Below are positions 52,761 to 63,922 of a DNA stretch of 64,000 nt, in pieces. Both the position numbers and the translations under genes were made by a program. The notes below the pieces were generated by a model, which saw nothing but the letters and a program-made list of their open reading frames with translations, had not been told where the DNA came from and did not search any database. Source of the DNA: Globodera rostochiensis (Eukaryota > Nematoda > Chromadorea > Rhabditida > Heteroderidae); assembly GCA_018350325.1 (NCBI GenBank), contig JAEVLN010000011.1:1050449-1114448 (forward strand), read 5' to 3'. Every line of letters begins with the position of its first letter. The first letter of the stretch is position 1.

Positions 52761-53028
52761 GTCAGCGTATCCAATCCCGCATCCCCTAATGTCCCCTTAA
52801 CGATTTACAGAAATGGACAAACTGCACCGACTCCCCTCAGGAGAAATAAGCAAAATCCTTTCTCATCTAAAACTAAATTTGTGCTGCATTGTGCTGGGTT
52901 GGATTTATTGAGTTTGGTTTCGATAGGTTTATTTGGTCCCTTCAATATGTTTGGCCTTAAGCCCCTCTATCCTGTGTCAGCATATCCTAAAAATCAAGAT
53001 TTATATACCGGTAAATCTTGTCAAACGG

Positions 53029-53290
53029 CGGGACCGAAACGGCCGGGACCGAAACGTCGGGACCGAAACGACCTCCACTCCTTGCCGGGGTCCTATGCAC
53101 AGTTGTCTTCTGTTTACAGTTGTCTGCGGCCGGTTTTGGGTGATTAATTTTGAAAAAAAAAATCATAGATTTTCAAAGTCTTAGATGTTGAGGATCTTAA
53201 AAATATTGTCAGATTCATGATCAGCACCCTTTAAAACCCCATATATGATGTTTTAACGCCCTTTTGTTGACCTTTTTTAAATTTTGAGGT
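53029..53290. repeat. Second copy of the right half of the 47.3-48.2 kb repeat
   Basis: From the GGGACCGAAACG tandem units to TTTTGTTGACCTTTTTTAAA it is nearly identical to 47938-48217. Confidence 0.8.
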
Positions 53291-53299
53291 GTAGGGCAG

Positions 53300-53715
53300 A
53301 GATGGGCGGAATTCCGATTTCCGACTTTCCGATTTCCGACATTTGATATTTTTGACTCAATTTGTTGCCATTCTTTGTTTGAGAGTACGCGTTTGATTCT
53401 TTAACACCCAAACCATTAGATATTTTAGACTCAATTTGAATATGTTCATTTTTGGAATATTTTCTATTTTTCTTATATTCTTCTTTCATTTCACGGAATT
53501 TTTGAATAATTTCACGTTTTTGCTGATCTGACTCAATTTTTTCACATTCATTGGACTCATTTTGCTGTTCATCAACACTCTCATCTTGATCTGGCGCTGA
53601 ATTGTTTTCGTCTTTCGACCAATTTTCATCATAAATTTCATCAAATTTTTTTTTTAATATTTCAGCCTCAATATTTTTTTGATCAGAAGTGTATGGAGCT
53701 TGTACGTCTTGAAAT
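53300..53715 (-). pseudogene. Central fragment of an HTH-family gene
   Basis: Covers PYTSDQKNI, the second FDEI motif (FDEIYDENWSKDE), the linker and most of module 1 (EIIQKFREMKEEYKKNRKYS). It then repeats part of module 1 from a different paralogue in another frame (SNAYSQTKNGNK) and merges with repeat DNA. No start and no end. Confidence 0.7.
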
Positions 53716-53789
53716 ATTAAATATTAAATACTTACAGGCAACAATATTATTTTATTTAGAAAAAAATAGTATAATAATGTTTAAAATAT

Positions 53790-54035
53790 ATGCAAAGTAA
53801 CAAACTTGTTGAAATTGGCTAGTAATGCTCGAGAGTCTCAGTCTTGACTTGACAAAAGTTTTTGTGTCTCGGTCTCGAGTCTTGGAATTCTTTTTCGATA
53901 TATTTATAAGTTTTGCGAGCAAAGTTTTGATCAGAATCGAGGCTTATTTGCAATTCTGAATTATTGTTGGCATTGTTTTCATTTTATGCCATTGATTTGT
54001 TTCTGTCAATTCAGGCATTTCCTCATGCCAACCAA
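53790..54035 (-). pseudogene. Relic of a copy-9-type gene, antisense upstream of copy 10
   Basis: The minus strand encodes GWHEEMPELTETNQWHKMKT, matching the linker of the 392-residue gene at 48574, then degenerates. A closely similar relic lies at 58494-58740, upstream of copy 12. Both are part of the tandem segmental duplication. Confidence 0.65.
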
Positions 54036-54173
54036 TTTATTTTTATAATAAACAAAAATGTCATAATGGAATAAGCTGGCAATCAATTTGATGGGCCACA
54101 TTTTCATAATATAAAATTCTATGCACAAAATATTTCTTATTAATATTTATTTAGGCAAATTCAAGTTAATAAA

Positions 54174-55265
54174 ATGAAATTTTGGCTATTAATTCTTATT
54201 TTATTCTTTGCAACAAATTTGATCCAAAATGCTGAATCTGTGGACGAACGCGGACCAAAACTTTACAAATCATTTGATGAAATATTTGGAAAAGGATGGA
54301 ACGATGAAAGTAATGATTCAAAAGACTTGAACTGTCGTCATGTTAAAGAAGAAGATCAAGACGGACAAGCTCCAAACACTTCTGATCAGAAAAATATTGA
54401 TGAAATATTGAAACAAAAATTTGATGAATATGATGAAAATTGGGAGGAAAACGAAAACAATTCAGTGCCAGATCAAGATGAGAGTGTTGATGTACATCAA
54501 AATGATTCCAATGAATTTGAAACAATTGAATCCAATCAGCAAAAACGTGAAATTATCCAAAAATTCCGTGAAATGAAAGAATATTATAAGAAAAACAGAA
54601 AATATTCCAGAAATGAATGGAATCAAATTGAGGCAAAAATATCAAATGGTTTGGGTGTTGGTCGCTCATTACTTTTTAAATGGATCAAAGAATTGGGTCT
54701 AAACCAAGAAACAAAGTTTAAATCAAAGTTTTCTGAGTTAGAAAAACGTCAAATTTTAAAACAATTTGATGAAATAAAAACTAAATGTAAGAAGGCAAAA
54801 CTCAAAAACATTTTAAAGAATGAACTCGATAAGAAAATTGCGAAAAAATTGGGCGTTTGTTCCGGTACAATATTTAAATGGAAGCGCAAATTTGGTCTTT
54901 CTGTCGGCAATAAAAAGTTTTCTGAGTTAGAAAAACGTATAATTTTAAAACAATTTGATGAAATAAAAAACAAATGTAAAAAGGCAAAACTAAAAAACAT
55001 TTTAATTAGTGAACTCGATGAGAAAATTTCAAAAAAATTGGGCGTTTGTAGAAGAACACTTTATAAATGGAAGCGCAAGTTTGGTCTTTCTGTCAGCAAC
55101 AAAATTTCTGATGCAACAAAAATTGGAATTTTGAAGAAATATGCCAAAATAAAAGGGAAGAATTCAAAAATGACAAATGCCGTTATTGCAGATATGTTGA
55201 ACATATCATCAAGAAGTCTATGTAAATGGAAACAACAATTTAAAGATGAAATTAATAATCTTTAA
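54174..55265 (+). CDS. Secreted modular HTH-repeat protein, 4 modules (copy 10)
   Basis: 363 residues. The leader is MKFWLLILILFFATNLIQNA, the first motif is FDEIFGKGWNDE, and the second is shortened to FDEYDENWEENE by loss of one codon. Four modules follow; the two central ones are near copies (KFSELEKRQILKQFDEIKTK and KFSELEKRIILKQFDEIKNK). The 5' flank, leader and 3' flank are shared with the gene at 58877 (segmental duplication). Confidence 0.87.
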   Translation: MKFWLLILILFFATNLIQNAESVDERGPKLYKSFDEIFGKGWNDESNDSKDLNCRHVKEEDQDGQAPNTSDQKNIDEILKQKFDEYDENWEENENNSVPDQDESVDVHQNDSNEFETIESNQQKREIIQKFREMKEYYKKNRKYSRNEWNQIEAKISNGLGVGRSLLFKWIKELGLNQETKFKSKFSELEKRQILKQFDEIKTKCKKAKLKNILKNELDKKIAKKLGVCSGTIFKWKRKFGLSVGNKKFSELEKRIILKQFDEIKNKCKKAKLKNILISELDEKISKKLGVCRRTLYKWKRKFGLSVSNKISDATKIGILKKYAKIKGKNSKMTNAVIADMLNISSRSLCKWKQQFKDEINNL

Positions 55266-55299
55266 AAATATTCGTACTTTGTATGCCATTGACTCAACG

Positions 55300-55448
55300 C
55301 AAAAATTGGAATTTTGAAGAAATATACCAAAATAAAAGGGAAGAATCCAAAAATGCCAGATGCCGTTATTGCTGATATGTTAAAGATTTCAAGAGAAAGT
55401 TTACGTAAATGGAAAAAACAATTTAAAGATGAAATTAAGAACCTTTGA
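55300..55448 (+). pseudogene. Extra last-type module after the stop of copy 10
   Basis: 35 bp past the stop the sequence repeats the terminal module from KIGILKKYTKIKGKNPKM to EIKNL and a second stop, with no frame breaks. It probably marks unequal recombination between copies. Confidence 0.75.
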
Positions 55449-55499
55449 AAATTGACGGGCTTTATAGCTTTAACGCGGGAATGTCATTGTTGCTTTGGA

Positions 55500-57045
55500 C
55501 CGAATTATTTGTTGTTTTTTAATGATTAAATAAAGTATTAATATATAATAAGAAGTAAAAGCGAGATTTTTAAAACCCCCAAAAAGGAGGCTAAAACCAC
55601 CAAAAGAGGCGGAAGAGAATATTGCTTTAAGTCCCAAACTCAAAAGAAAAAACAGCATTGAGCACAAAAAGCAGCAAATTTGAAATTTTTTTATTAAAAT
55701 CAAACATTTAAGTAAACTTCGCGCTTCATTCGTTATATTTCTGGGTGATTTGGGCATTTTCTTGTCACAAAAGACCATTTTAGCTGTTTTATACCTATTT
55801 TTTTTTGCGCGCGAATTTGAAAAATTTTGAATTTTGACTCACATTGTTAGGTATTTGAAACAAAAATTGGATGGAATTTGATGTTTTTTTACAAAAAATC
55901 TATTCGACATAAAAAGTAGACGCAGCATTTGAAGAGTCCCTTGAATTATTAACAATGTCAACTACATGGCTTCGGCGACAAAAGTGCATTTAAAATTCCT
56001 AAAATTTAGGTTGAAAACCCTTCATTAGCAGTATGAGTGGCGGATATGATTAATGAACTAGAACCCAAAAGCAGACCCGGATTATCCGAAACCCAATCAG
56101 AAATGGACGAAAATCGTTTTCGTTATTTTTCGGCGTTTCGTTTCGTAGATTTTTTTCCCGTTTCGATTTTCATTTTAATTGACGAATTTGTTAAAGCGTC
56201 CATCACTAGGGATCGGAGCAATATGCACCAAAAATCGGCAAATATTTTTACGTAGAAGATCAATTTTTCAGGCCTTCTTTTCGAAAATGATAAAAGTCAT
56301 AGTTAACGATGAATTTTTTTTTCAAAAACAGCCAGAAACCCATAATTTTGGGTGTATTTTTTCAAATTTTTGGCCAAAAATGCCAAAATATGCATTTATT
56401 CCCGAAAACCCCCAAAATATGCTAAAATATGCAATTTTAAATTTGTCCAAAAAACTCAAACCAACGCGAAAAGGCTATTTTTGGCCCGTATTTTTCAAAA
56501 ACCACGATATGTCGAAAAAAAATAAATTTTTTTTTTGATAAAAATTTTCTTAGAGGTTTTCAGGGGCGTAGAACCCAAATATTACCTCCATTTCGACCAA
56601 TTCCGAACCACGGACCCAAATTCGAACATTTTTTCGAAAAATATAAATGTTTAAATCAATTTTGGTCTCAAAATCGTTTTCGAAAAGCATGAATTCGGGT
56701 CCGGGATTCAGATTGAGCAAAATGAATGTAAGATTCGTATTTTATGGCCCAAAAGTCTATCACACTTTTTAGATTTGCGATTCCAAATTCTGTGCCATGA
56801 TTATAGCTCTGATTAGTGTGGCATAACTTTTTGTTTAAAATCTAACCGAAAATAGACGACATTACAAACAAATTTTTTTAATTAGATATTTATAAAGAAA
56901 AGTTATTTTATAGACATCTCAAGAACTTTGCCATTAATATACCCTTAAGAAAATCAACAAAAGAAAAAATAGCAACAATTTCAAATAATCCTATCCAAAA
57001 ACAATTATAACATCTTTGCGTTGAGTCAGGGCATACAAAGTCCGT
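55500..57045. other. 3' flank of copy 10 and repeat-rich spacer
   Basis: 55440-55990 matches 60040-60900 (the segmental duplication), including an AATAAA at about 55530. 56040-56760 is AT-rich with scattered TTCGGGTCCGGG-type pieces also seen in the foldback at 3.2 kb. No gene. Confidence 0.5.
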
Positions 57046-57051
57046 ATGTTT

Positions 57052-57960
57052 TTAAAGGTCCGTAATGTTTTCTTTAAATTGTTTTTTCCAACGACGTAAG
57101 CTTTCTGTTGAAATCTTTAACATATCAGCAATAACGGCATCATTCATTTTCGGATGTTTTCTTTTCATTTTCGCATATTTCTTTAAAATTCCAATTTTTG
57201 TTGCGTCCGATTTATTGCGAACAGAAAGGCCAAGTTCGCGCTTCCATCGACTAATTGTAGCTCTAGAAACGCCCAATTTTTTTGCTATTTTATTATCGAG
57301 TTCATTTATTGAAATGTTTTTGAGTTTAGCCTTATGACATTTGCTTTTTATCTTATCAAATTGTTTCAAAATTTCACATTTTTCGAACTCAGAAAAGTTT
57401 GACTTTTTTACTTTTTTTAGACCCAATTCTTTGATCCATTTATAAATTGTTGTGCGACCAACACCCAAATTATTTGATATTTTTGACTCAATTTGATGCC
57501 ATTCTTTGTTTGAGAGTACGCGTTTGGTTCTTTTCCGATAATTATTTTTAATTTCTCTGAATTTTTTAATAATTTCACGTTTTTGCTGATCAGACTCAAT
57601 TTTTTCACATTCATTGAAGTCATTTTGCTGTTCACCAACACTCTCATCTTGATCTGACTCTGAATTGTTTTCGTCTTCCAAACAATTTTCATCATAAATT
57701 TCATCAAATTTCTGTTTTAATATTTCATCAATATTTTTCTGATCAGAAGTGTTTGGAGCTTGTCCGTCTTGATCTTCTTCTTTAACATGACGACAGTTCA
57801 AGTCTTTTGAATCATTACTTTCATCGTCCCATCCTTTTCCAAATATTTCATCAAATGATTTGTAAAGTTTTGGTTCTTTTCCGCCATCGCCCACCGAATT
57901 AGCATTTTTGATCAAATATGTTGCAGAAAATAAGGCAATAAATAATCGCCAAAAGTTCAT
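57052..57960 (-). CDS. Secreted modular HTH-repeat protein, 3 modules (copy 11)
   Basis: 302 residues from ATG 57960 (the frame extends two codons further only with TTG). The leader is MNFWRLFIALFSATYLIKNA. Both acidic motifs are present, the second as FDEIYDENCLEDE with Cys replacing the conserved Trp. Three modules follow, the middle one with the VKKSNFSEFEKCEILKQFDK type also found in the broken copy at 35.5 kb. The C-terminus is altered (ENITDL). The leader resembles the one in the pseudogene at 11259. Confidence 0.85.
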   Translation of the reverse strand: MNFWRLFIALFSATYLIKNANSVGDGGKEPKLYKSFDEIFGKGWDDESNDSKDLNCRHVKEEDQDGQAPNTSDQKNIDEILKQKFDEIYDENCLEDENNSESDQDESVGEQQNDFNECEKIESDQQKREIIKKFREIKNNYRKRTKRVLSNKEWHQIESKISNNLGVGRTTIYKWIKELGLKKVKKSNFSEFEKCEILKQFDKIKSKCHKAKLKNISINELDNKIAKKLGVSRATISRWKRELGLSVRNKSDATKIGILKKYAKMKRKHPKMNDAVIADMLKISTESLRRWKKQFKENITDL

Positions 57961-57999
57961 TGCCAAAAAACTTAAAAATTCTATAAATGTTATTGAAAA

Positions 58000-58490
58000 T
58001 GTTAATAATTTTATTATAAAAAGTCAATGTTTATTAATCATGCTTTTATTGAAACAATCAAATCGTTCAAAGCCAATTTATTTAATTAAAAATATTCAAT
58101 TCTTATCATCCAATTCGTTGCATATCCGAAATTTCATTTTTTTATTTTGGCTAAAATTTTACTTAAATAAAATATTAAGAAGAAATGTTTTGGCAATAGA
58201 ATTAATTTTTATTGAAAATATAGCCAATAAAATTGATTTGCAGATTATTTCCACGCATTTATTCTCCTCCCGCAAATTCTTTTTGGTAAAATTCTGTAAA
58301 TGCCCCCCGCGTCACCCTCTTCCCCCAAAGAACGTCTGTCCATCCCATTTCGATCCAAAATCATTTATTTTTCTATTGAATAATTCTTTAATATTTTATT
58401 GAAAATGATTAATAATATTAAATATTAAATACTTACAGGCAACAATATTATTTTATTTAGAAAAAAATCGAATAAATAATGGTTAAAATA
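58000..58490. other. AT-rich spacer with family-flank pieces
   Basis: 58120-58280 resembles the conserved family 5' flank without a following gene. The rest is AT-rich. Confidence 0.35.
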
Positions 58491-58493
58491 TAC

Positions 58494-58740
58494 CTATGCA
58501 AAGTAACAAACTTGTTGAAAGTGGCTGTAATGCTCGAGAGTCTCAGTCTTGACTTGACAAAAGTTTTTGTGTCTCGGTCTCGAGTCTTGAAATTCTTTTT
58601 CGATATATTTATAAGTTTTGTGAGCAAAGTTTTGATCAGAATCGAGGCTTGTTTGCAATTCTGAATTAGTTGGCATTGTTTTCATTTTATGCCATTGATT
58701 TGTTTCTGTCAATTCAGGCATTTCCTCATGCCAACCAATT
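58494..58740 (-). pseudogene. Relic of a copy-9-type gene, antisense upstream of copy 12
   Basis: Encodes MPELTETNQWHKMKTMPTNS and about 50 further codons (DSDQNFAHKTYKYIEKEF); it is the counterpart of 53790-54035. Confidence 0.65.
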
Positions 58741-58876
58741 TATTTTTATAATAAACATAAATGTCATAATGGAATAACCTGGCAATCAATTTGATTGACA
58801 ACATTTTCATAATATAAAATTCTATGCACAAAATATTTCTTATTAATATTTATTTAGGTAAATTCAAGTTAATAAA

Positions 58877-60040
58877 ATGAAATTTTGGCTATTAATTCTT
58901 ATTTTATTCTTTGCAACAAATTTGATCCAAAATGCTGAATCTGTGGACGAACGCGGACCAAAACTTTACAAATCATTTGATGAAATATTTGGAAAAGGAT
59001 GGAACGATGAAAGTAATGATTCAAAAGACTTGAACTGTCGTCATGTTAAAGAAGAAGATCAAGACGGACAAGCTCCAAACACGTCCGATCAGAAAAATAT
59101 TGATGAAATATTAAAACAGAAATTTGATGAAATTCATGATGAAAATTGGGAGGAAAACGAATACAATTCAGCGCCATCCCTGGATGATCTTGATCAGAAC
59201 AATTCTAAGGAAGCAAAACATTCGTTTGATCAAAATAACTCAACTGATCAAGATGAGAGTGTTAATGAACAACGAAATGAGCCAAATAAATGTGAAAAAA
59301 TTAAATCTGATCAGCAAAAACGTAAAATTATCCAAAAATTCCGTGAAATGAAAGAAGAATATAAGAAAAACAGAAAATATTCCACAAATGAATGGGTTCA
59401 AATTGAGTCTAAAATATCAAATAGTTTGGGTGTAAGTCGCTCAACAATTTATAAATGGATCAAAGAATTGGGTCTAAACCAAGAAACAAAGTTTAAATCA
59501 AAGTTTTCTGAGTTAGAAAAACGTCAAATTTTAAAACAATTTGATGAAATAAAAACTAAATGTAAAAAGGCAAAACTAAAAAACATTTTAATGCGTGAAG
59601 TTGAGGAAAAAATTGCAAAAAAATTGGGCGTTTGTAGAGCTACAATTGTTGAATGGAAGCGCAAATTTGGCCTTTCAACCAGCAACAAAAATCTTTCTGA
59701 GTTAGAAAAACTGCAAATTTTGAAACAATTTGATGAGATAAAAAGTAAATGTAAAAAGGCAAAACTCAAAAACGGTTCAAAGAATGAAATTGATGAGAAA
59801 ATTGCAAAAAAAATGGGCATTTGTAGAAGAACAATTTATGAATGGAAGCGCGCATTTGGCCTTTCTGTCAGCAACAAAATTTCTGACGCAACAAAAATTG
59901 GAATTTTGAAGAAATATGCCAAAATAAAAGGGAAAAATCCGAAAATGGCAGATGCCCTTATTGCTGATATGTTGACAATATCATCAAGAAGCCTAAGTAA
60001 TTGGAAAAAACAATTTCAAGATGAAATTAAGAACCTTTGA
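58877..60040 (+). CDS. Secreted modular HTH-repeat protein, 4 modules (copy 12)
   Basis: 387 residues. Signal peptide 1-22; FDEIFGKGWNDE at 34-45; FDEIHDENWEENE at 83-95; extended linker 100-140 with two QNNS segments. Modules lie at about 145-200, 210-267, 282-338 and 345-387. Each ends in a Trp-x-basic-x-(K/A)-FGL or equivalent. It is a tandem duplicate of the gene at 54174, from which it differs mainly by the longer linker and substitutions concentrated in the turn and recognition-like helices (CRATIVEW against CSGTIFKW). Confidence 0.88.
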   Translation: MKFWLLILILFFATNLIQNAESVDERGPKLYKSFDEIFGKGWNDESNDSKDLNCRHVKEEDQDGQAPNTSDQKNIDEILKQKFDEIHDENWEENEYNSAPSLDDLDQNNSKEAKHSFDQNNSTDQDESVNEQRNEPNKCEKIKSDQQKRKIIQKFREMKEEYKKNRKYSTNEWVQIESKISNSLGVSRSTIYKWIKELGLNQETKFKSKFSELEKRQILKQFDEIKTKCKKAKLKNILMREVEEKIAKKLGVCRATIVEWKRKFGLSTSNKNLSELEKLQILKQFDEIKSKCKKAKLKNGSKNEIDEKIAKKMGICRRTIYEWKRAFGLSVSNKISDATKIGILKKYAKIKGKNPKMADALIADMLTISSRSLSNWKKQFQDEIKNL

Positions 60041-60049
60041 AAATTGCCG

Positions 60050-61620
60050 GGCTTTATAGCTTCAACGCGGGAATGTCATTGTTGGCTTTGGATCGAATTA
60101 TTTGTTTTTTTTTTAATGATTAAATAAAGTATTAATATATAATTAGAAGTAAAAGCGAGATTTTTAGAACTCACAAAAAGGAGGCTAAAACACCCAAAAG
60201 TGGCGGAAGAGAATTTTGGTACTTTCGCTGTTTAGCTTAGCTGTTTTAATGAAAATAGCTTTTGCCTTCTGTTTACAGTTGTCTGCGGCCGGTTATGGGT
60301 GATTAATTTTGAAAAAAAAAAATCAAAAATCATAGATTTTTAAAATCTTAGATGCTGTCAGATCTAAAAAATATTGCCCAGATTCGTGATCAGCACCCTT
60401 TAAAACCCCATATATGATGTTTTCAGCAAATTTGGGGAAGGGGTCGTACCGAATATTGATTTAAGCTCCCAAACTCAAAAGCACCCAAGACCACGGTTAT
60501 AGGGTTTCTTATGCAAAGCTCACTCAATAAGGCTCCCGGTCATTTCGACAGTAAGCGATCTTTTCGACAATCTTCAGGGATCGGATATCAAAATTTTTAA
60601 ACGCAGCATCAGAACGAGAAAAAAACAGCATTGAGCACAAAAAGCAGCAAATTTGACATTTCTTTATTAAAATCAAACATTTAAGTAAACTTCGCGCTTC
60701 ATTCGTTATATTTCTGGGTGATTTGGGCATTTTCTTGTCACAAAAGACCATTTTAGCTGTTTTATACCTATTTTTTTGCGCGCTAATTTCAAAAATTTTG
60801 AATTTTGACTCACATTGTTAGGTATTTGAAACAAAAATTGGATGGAATTTGATGTTTTTTTACAAAAAATCTATTCGACATAAAAAGTAGACGCAGCATT
60901 TGAAGAGTCCCTTGAATTTAATTTCTGTTTGTTGCGCATCTCTAAAACTGTAAAATAATATAAATCATTGCATTTTAATTGAATATTTTTCTCAAAAATC
61001 ACATATATGTTCATTTTTAAGCTTAGTTTGGTTTGAAATAATGGGTTATTTTTAGTTTTATTAAAACCATTGACTCAGCCTCAATTATTCGTGTCAGGAC
61101 TTTTTGTCAACACACAGGAAAAATCGTAATAAAAAAATCAAAATTTATTCAATAAAAATGATAAAAACGAGTTAAAAAATTTAAAAAAAACATTAAGTGA
61201 AATATTCGGGGGAATGTAATTATAAAATTGGGGTTAAGGAGGAACATGGAATTTTTGAAGTAGAAAAACGGACCAATCGTAAATAATCATTTAAATATGC
61301 ATTTTTGGGTGAATGGAATTGGAATGGATCCCTGAGGAATTCGTTTTGAAATTAGAGATTTGGCGTTTTATTCGTTTTTTTGAAAGCTTTTTATAAACGA
61401 AAAACTGCAAATGGCGCCTACGTTTTTGGTTTTGCCCGCCGATCTCTTCTTTCTAAATGAAGCATTGATAAAAATGAGAATGCCATCAATTAGGAAATTG
61501 GTGGCATCCTGGACAAAACGTTACGGTTACTACTTTCTCTGTCTCGAGACTCTCGTGGTATTACTATAATTTTCAAAAAATCTTCGCGGATCAAAACGGC
61601 ATTTTACAGTAGTTAGTTAG
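60050..61620. other. 3' flank of copy 12 and AT-rich spacer
   Basis: 60040-60900 is the duplicate of 55440-55990, interrupted at 60220-60600 by a piece of the 47-48 kb repeat family and other DNA. AATAAA lies at about 60125. No gene seen to 61620. Confidence 0.45.
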
Positions 61621-61623
61621 TTC

Positions 61624-63922
61624 CTACACGCGCTTTGGCTTCATCCCACTGGCGAGCAGCGGCTGTCGCTGCTGTTGGTTGTCCGGCTGTTCCAACGTGC
61701 TATGCGCCGACGTCGGCTTCTCACCGATGCCCAAATGGTGCGGCTGCAGTTGTTCCAGTGCCGCGTAGTCAAACGCGCCGCCGCCCGGTGACGTGGACTT
61801 TGTGCTGTGCGAGCCGCCGGTGGGGCGCAGCATTGGGGAGGCGGCCGCTTTCATCTCATCGGTGGCATGAAAAGGGCCTCCTGAAAAATGCTTTTGATAA
61901 CTTTGATAAAAGTTTTATGAGCAAAGTTTTGATCAGAAGCTATCGAGGCTTGTTTGAGTTGTTGAGAAGTGCCCATATTAGTCATTTATGAAAAATGATT
62001 TTAGCCATGTGACAGCGGAGGTAGTAGGATTATTAGAATTTTCCTAGGTTTTATTTGAAAAATATTCAAAATAATACGAGTAGTTAGTATGTTATAGGGT
62101 TTGAATATCTGCACAAAATTGAATTTTAGTAAAATTTGAAATTCACTTTTTACAACAAAAAAAATATATAGAAACAATAAAAAAAGGAATTAAATTCTCT
62201 ACAAATTTTACTGCGTTTAAAAAGTATTATTTGAATATTTTCAAATAATATCAGGATTTTTCGAATAATCCTAATATTCAAATAATACGCCGATGCATAC
62301 CTATTTATTATAGATCAATTTTTAAATTTTAAATATGACATTTTTTCAGTTTTTTGCAAAATTGTATCGTAAAATGCAGAAGACTGATTGTGCTACAGTA
62401 ACCCACAAAAATGCTTCGGACCTTCACATTGCTGTACGTATTCAGAGAATAGTTGGGCAGCCAGTTCGCGTGCCACAATGGCACCGGCATGGCCTTCAAT
62501 GAAGCGCAGCAGCAGCACACCGTCCGGACGCAGCGCATCGTTGGCAAAACGGCGCAGCACCGGCGCGGCATCCTTGGAATCGACCAGCTCCTGCAACAAA
62601 ATTGGTCTTTAAGGCGCAATTTTTTAAGCCTCGGAATTCCGATTTCTAATTTTTTGAAGTCGTCGGCTCCAATCCCTGGTGGGTACTAAATTTGGTCCCA
62701 GGTCAAAAAAACCGGGACTAAGGGATAAAAAAAGCAAAAAATGATTGGTAAAAACTGGGACCATTATATTGGTGTTTTAAAGGAATTTTTAAAACCCGGG
62801 ACAAAATTTATACTAAAATGGAAAAAATAGATCATTCCAGTTGGTCTCGGTCCCGTACTGCACTATTTAAAAATAATATAAATAATCAAATTTAAAAGGA
62901 TTCATTTTTTTCAAAGCTACCTGAAACTTTGCTTGCTTGAGCAGCAAGCGAAGTTGGCGTTCACGTGAAACCGGCGGTACCAACGAAATCAAGCAGTACA
63001 AGAAGTTGATCAATGTAGACTAAAAAAAATTTAATACGAATAAAAAAATTAATGTTTGCTATTTGTTCAAATTTAAATACCGCCGCTACAAGCAAGAACC
63101 AGAACCAGATGAACAAGTAGATTTTCTGAAAATTTTTACAAAAATTAGTCAAAATTTAAAATTCAAAAAACCATACCTCATTAAACATGTTGATCATCAG
63201 CACACATTGAACCTAATGGTTAAAAGGAAAATTGCTAATTATTAAAACATAATAAATAATAATTTTATTAAAAGCGTTTTAAATTCTTTTATAATGTTTG
63301 ACCGTGTATCTGTGCATGTTGGCCAAACGACGAACACGAAAGTCACATAAAGAGCTTAAATTAAATTTTTTCTTAATTAATTTTGCTAAATAAATGCTTT
63401 CAAAATACCCTATTTTTTAATATAGTTTCAGATATTTTGAATGGTTTCCTTACTTACATACATATTTTTATTTAATAGAGATATTTTTAGATTAAATAAT
63501 TACATTTTTATACATATATGCCAATTATAAATAGTTATTTTTTTGCAATAAAATTATTATTTTTAATTATTTTATTGCTTACACTCGCGGGAACACCGGC
63601 GAGTCATGCCAACCAGAGCCGGTCCATAGCGATTGCAGTGCGGTCCAGCCCCACACGTTGTAGCCACGTCCGATGAACGCGTTCAGCAGCATAAATTGAC
63701 CGCAGACGTTCAGCTAAACAAACAAACAAAAATTTATATAAAAAATAGGCCTAAAAAAATTGAAAATTTAAAATAAAGTTTGAATTTTAAATTTTTCTAA
63801 AGTCTTTTTAGCTTAAATGTTCACAATTTGTTGTTTAAAACTCACGAGGTAAAGCAACTTAATGATCAGGTACAGCATGCTAACGTAGGAGCCCAGTGTG
63901 CGGCCAAAGCGCATACAGAAGA
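61624..63922 (-). CDS. Innexin (gap-junction protein), 3' part, 5' end outside the window
   Basis: Exons read on the minus strand: 63922-63846 (MRFGRTLGSYVSMLYLIIKL), 63713-63593 (LNVCGQFMLLNAFIGRG..GWHDSPVFPR), 63354-63303 (CDFRVRRLANMHRYT), 63212-63177 (VQCVLMINMFNE), 63125-63081 (KIYLFIWFWFLLVAA), 63019-62921 (STLINFLYCLI), 62590 to about 62420 (RPDGVLLLRFIEGHAG) and about 61877-61624 (cytoplasmic tail ending KPKRV). The second-loop and M4 signatures of innexins are all present. Introns are short to long with GT..AG ends; the donor of the second-last exon is uncertain. The cytoplasmic tail is Gln/Ser/Gly-rich. The N-terminal half lies beyond 64000. Confidence 0.9.

Noticed and set aside
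655..60040. HTH-repeat genes as transposases of a DNA transposon
   Set aside because: No DDE/D catalytic domain follows the modules, the flanks lack paired terminal inverted repeats, and every intact copy starts with a clear signal peptide.
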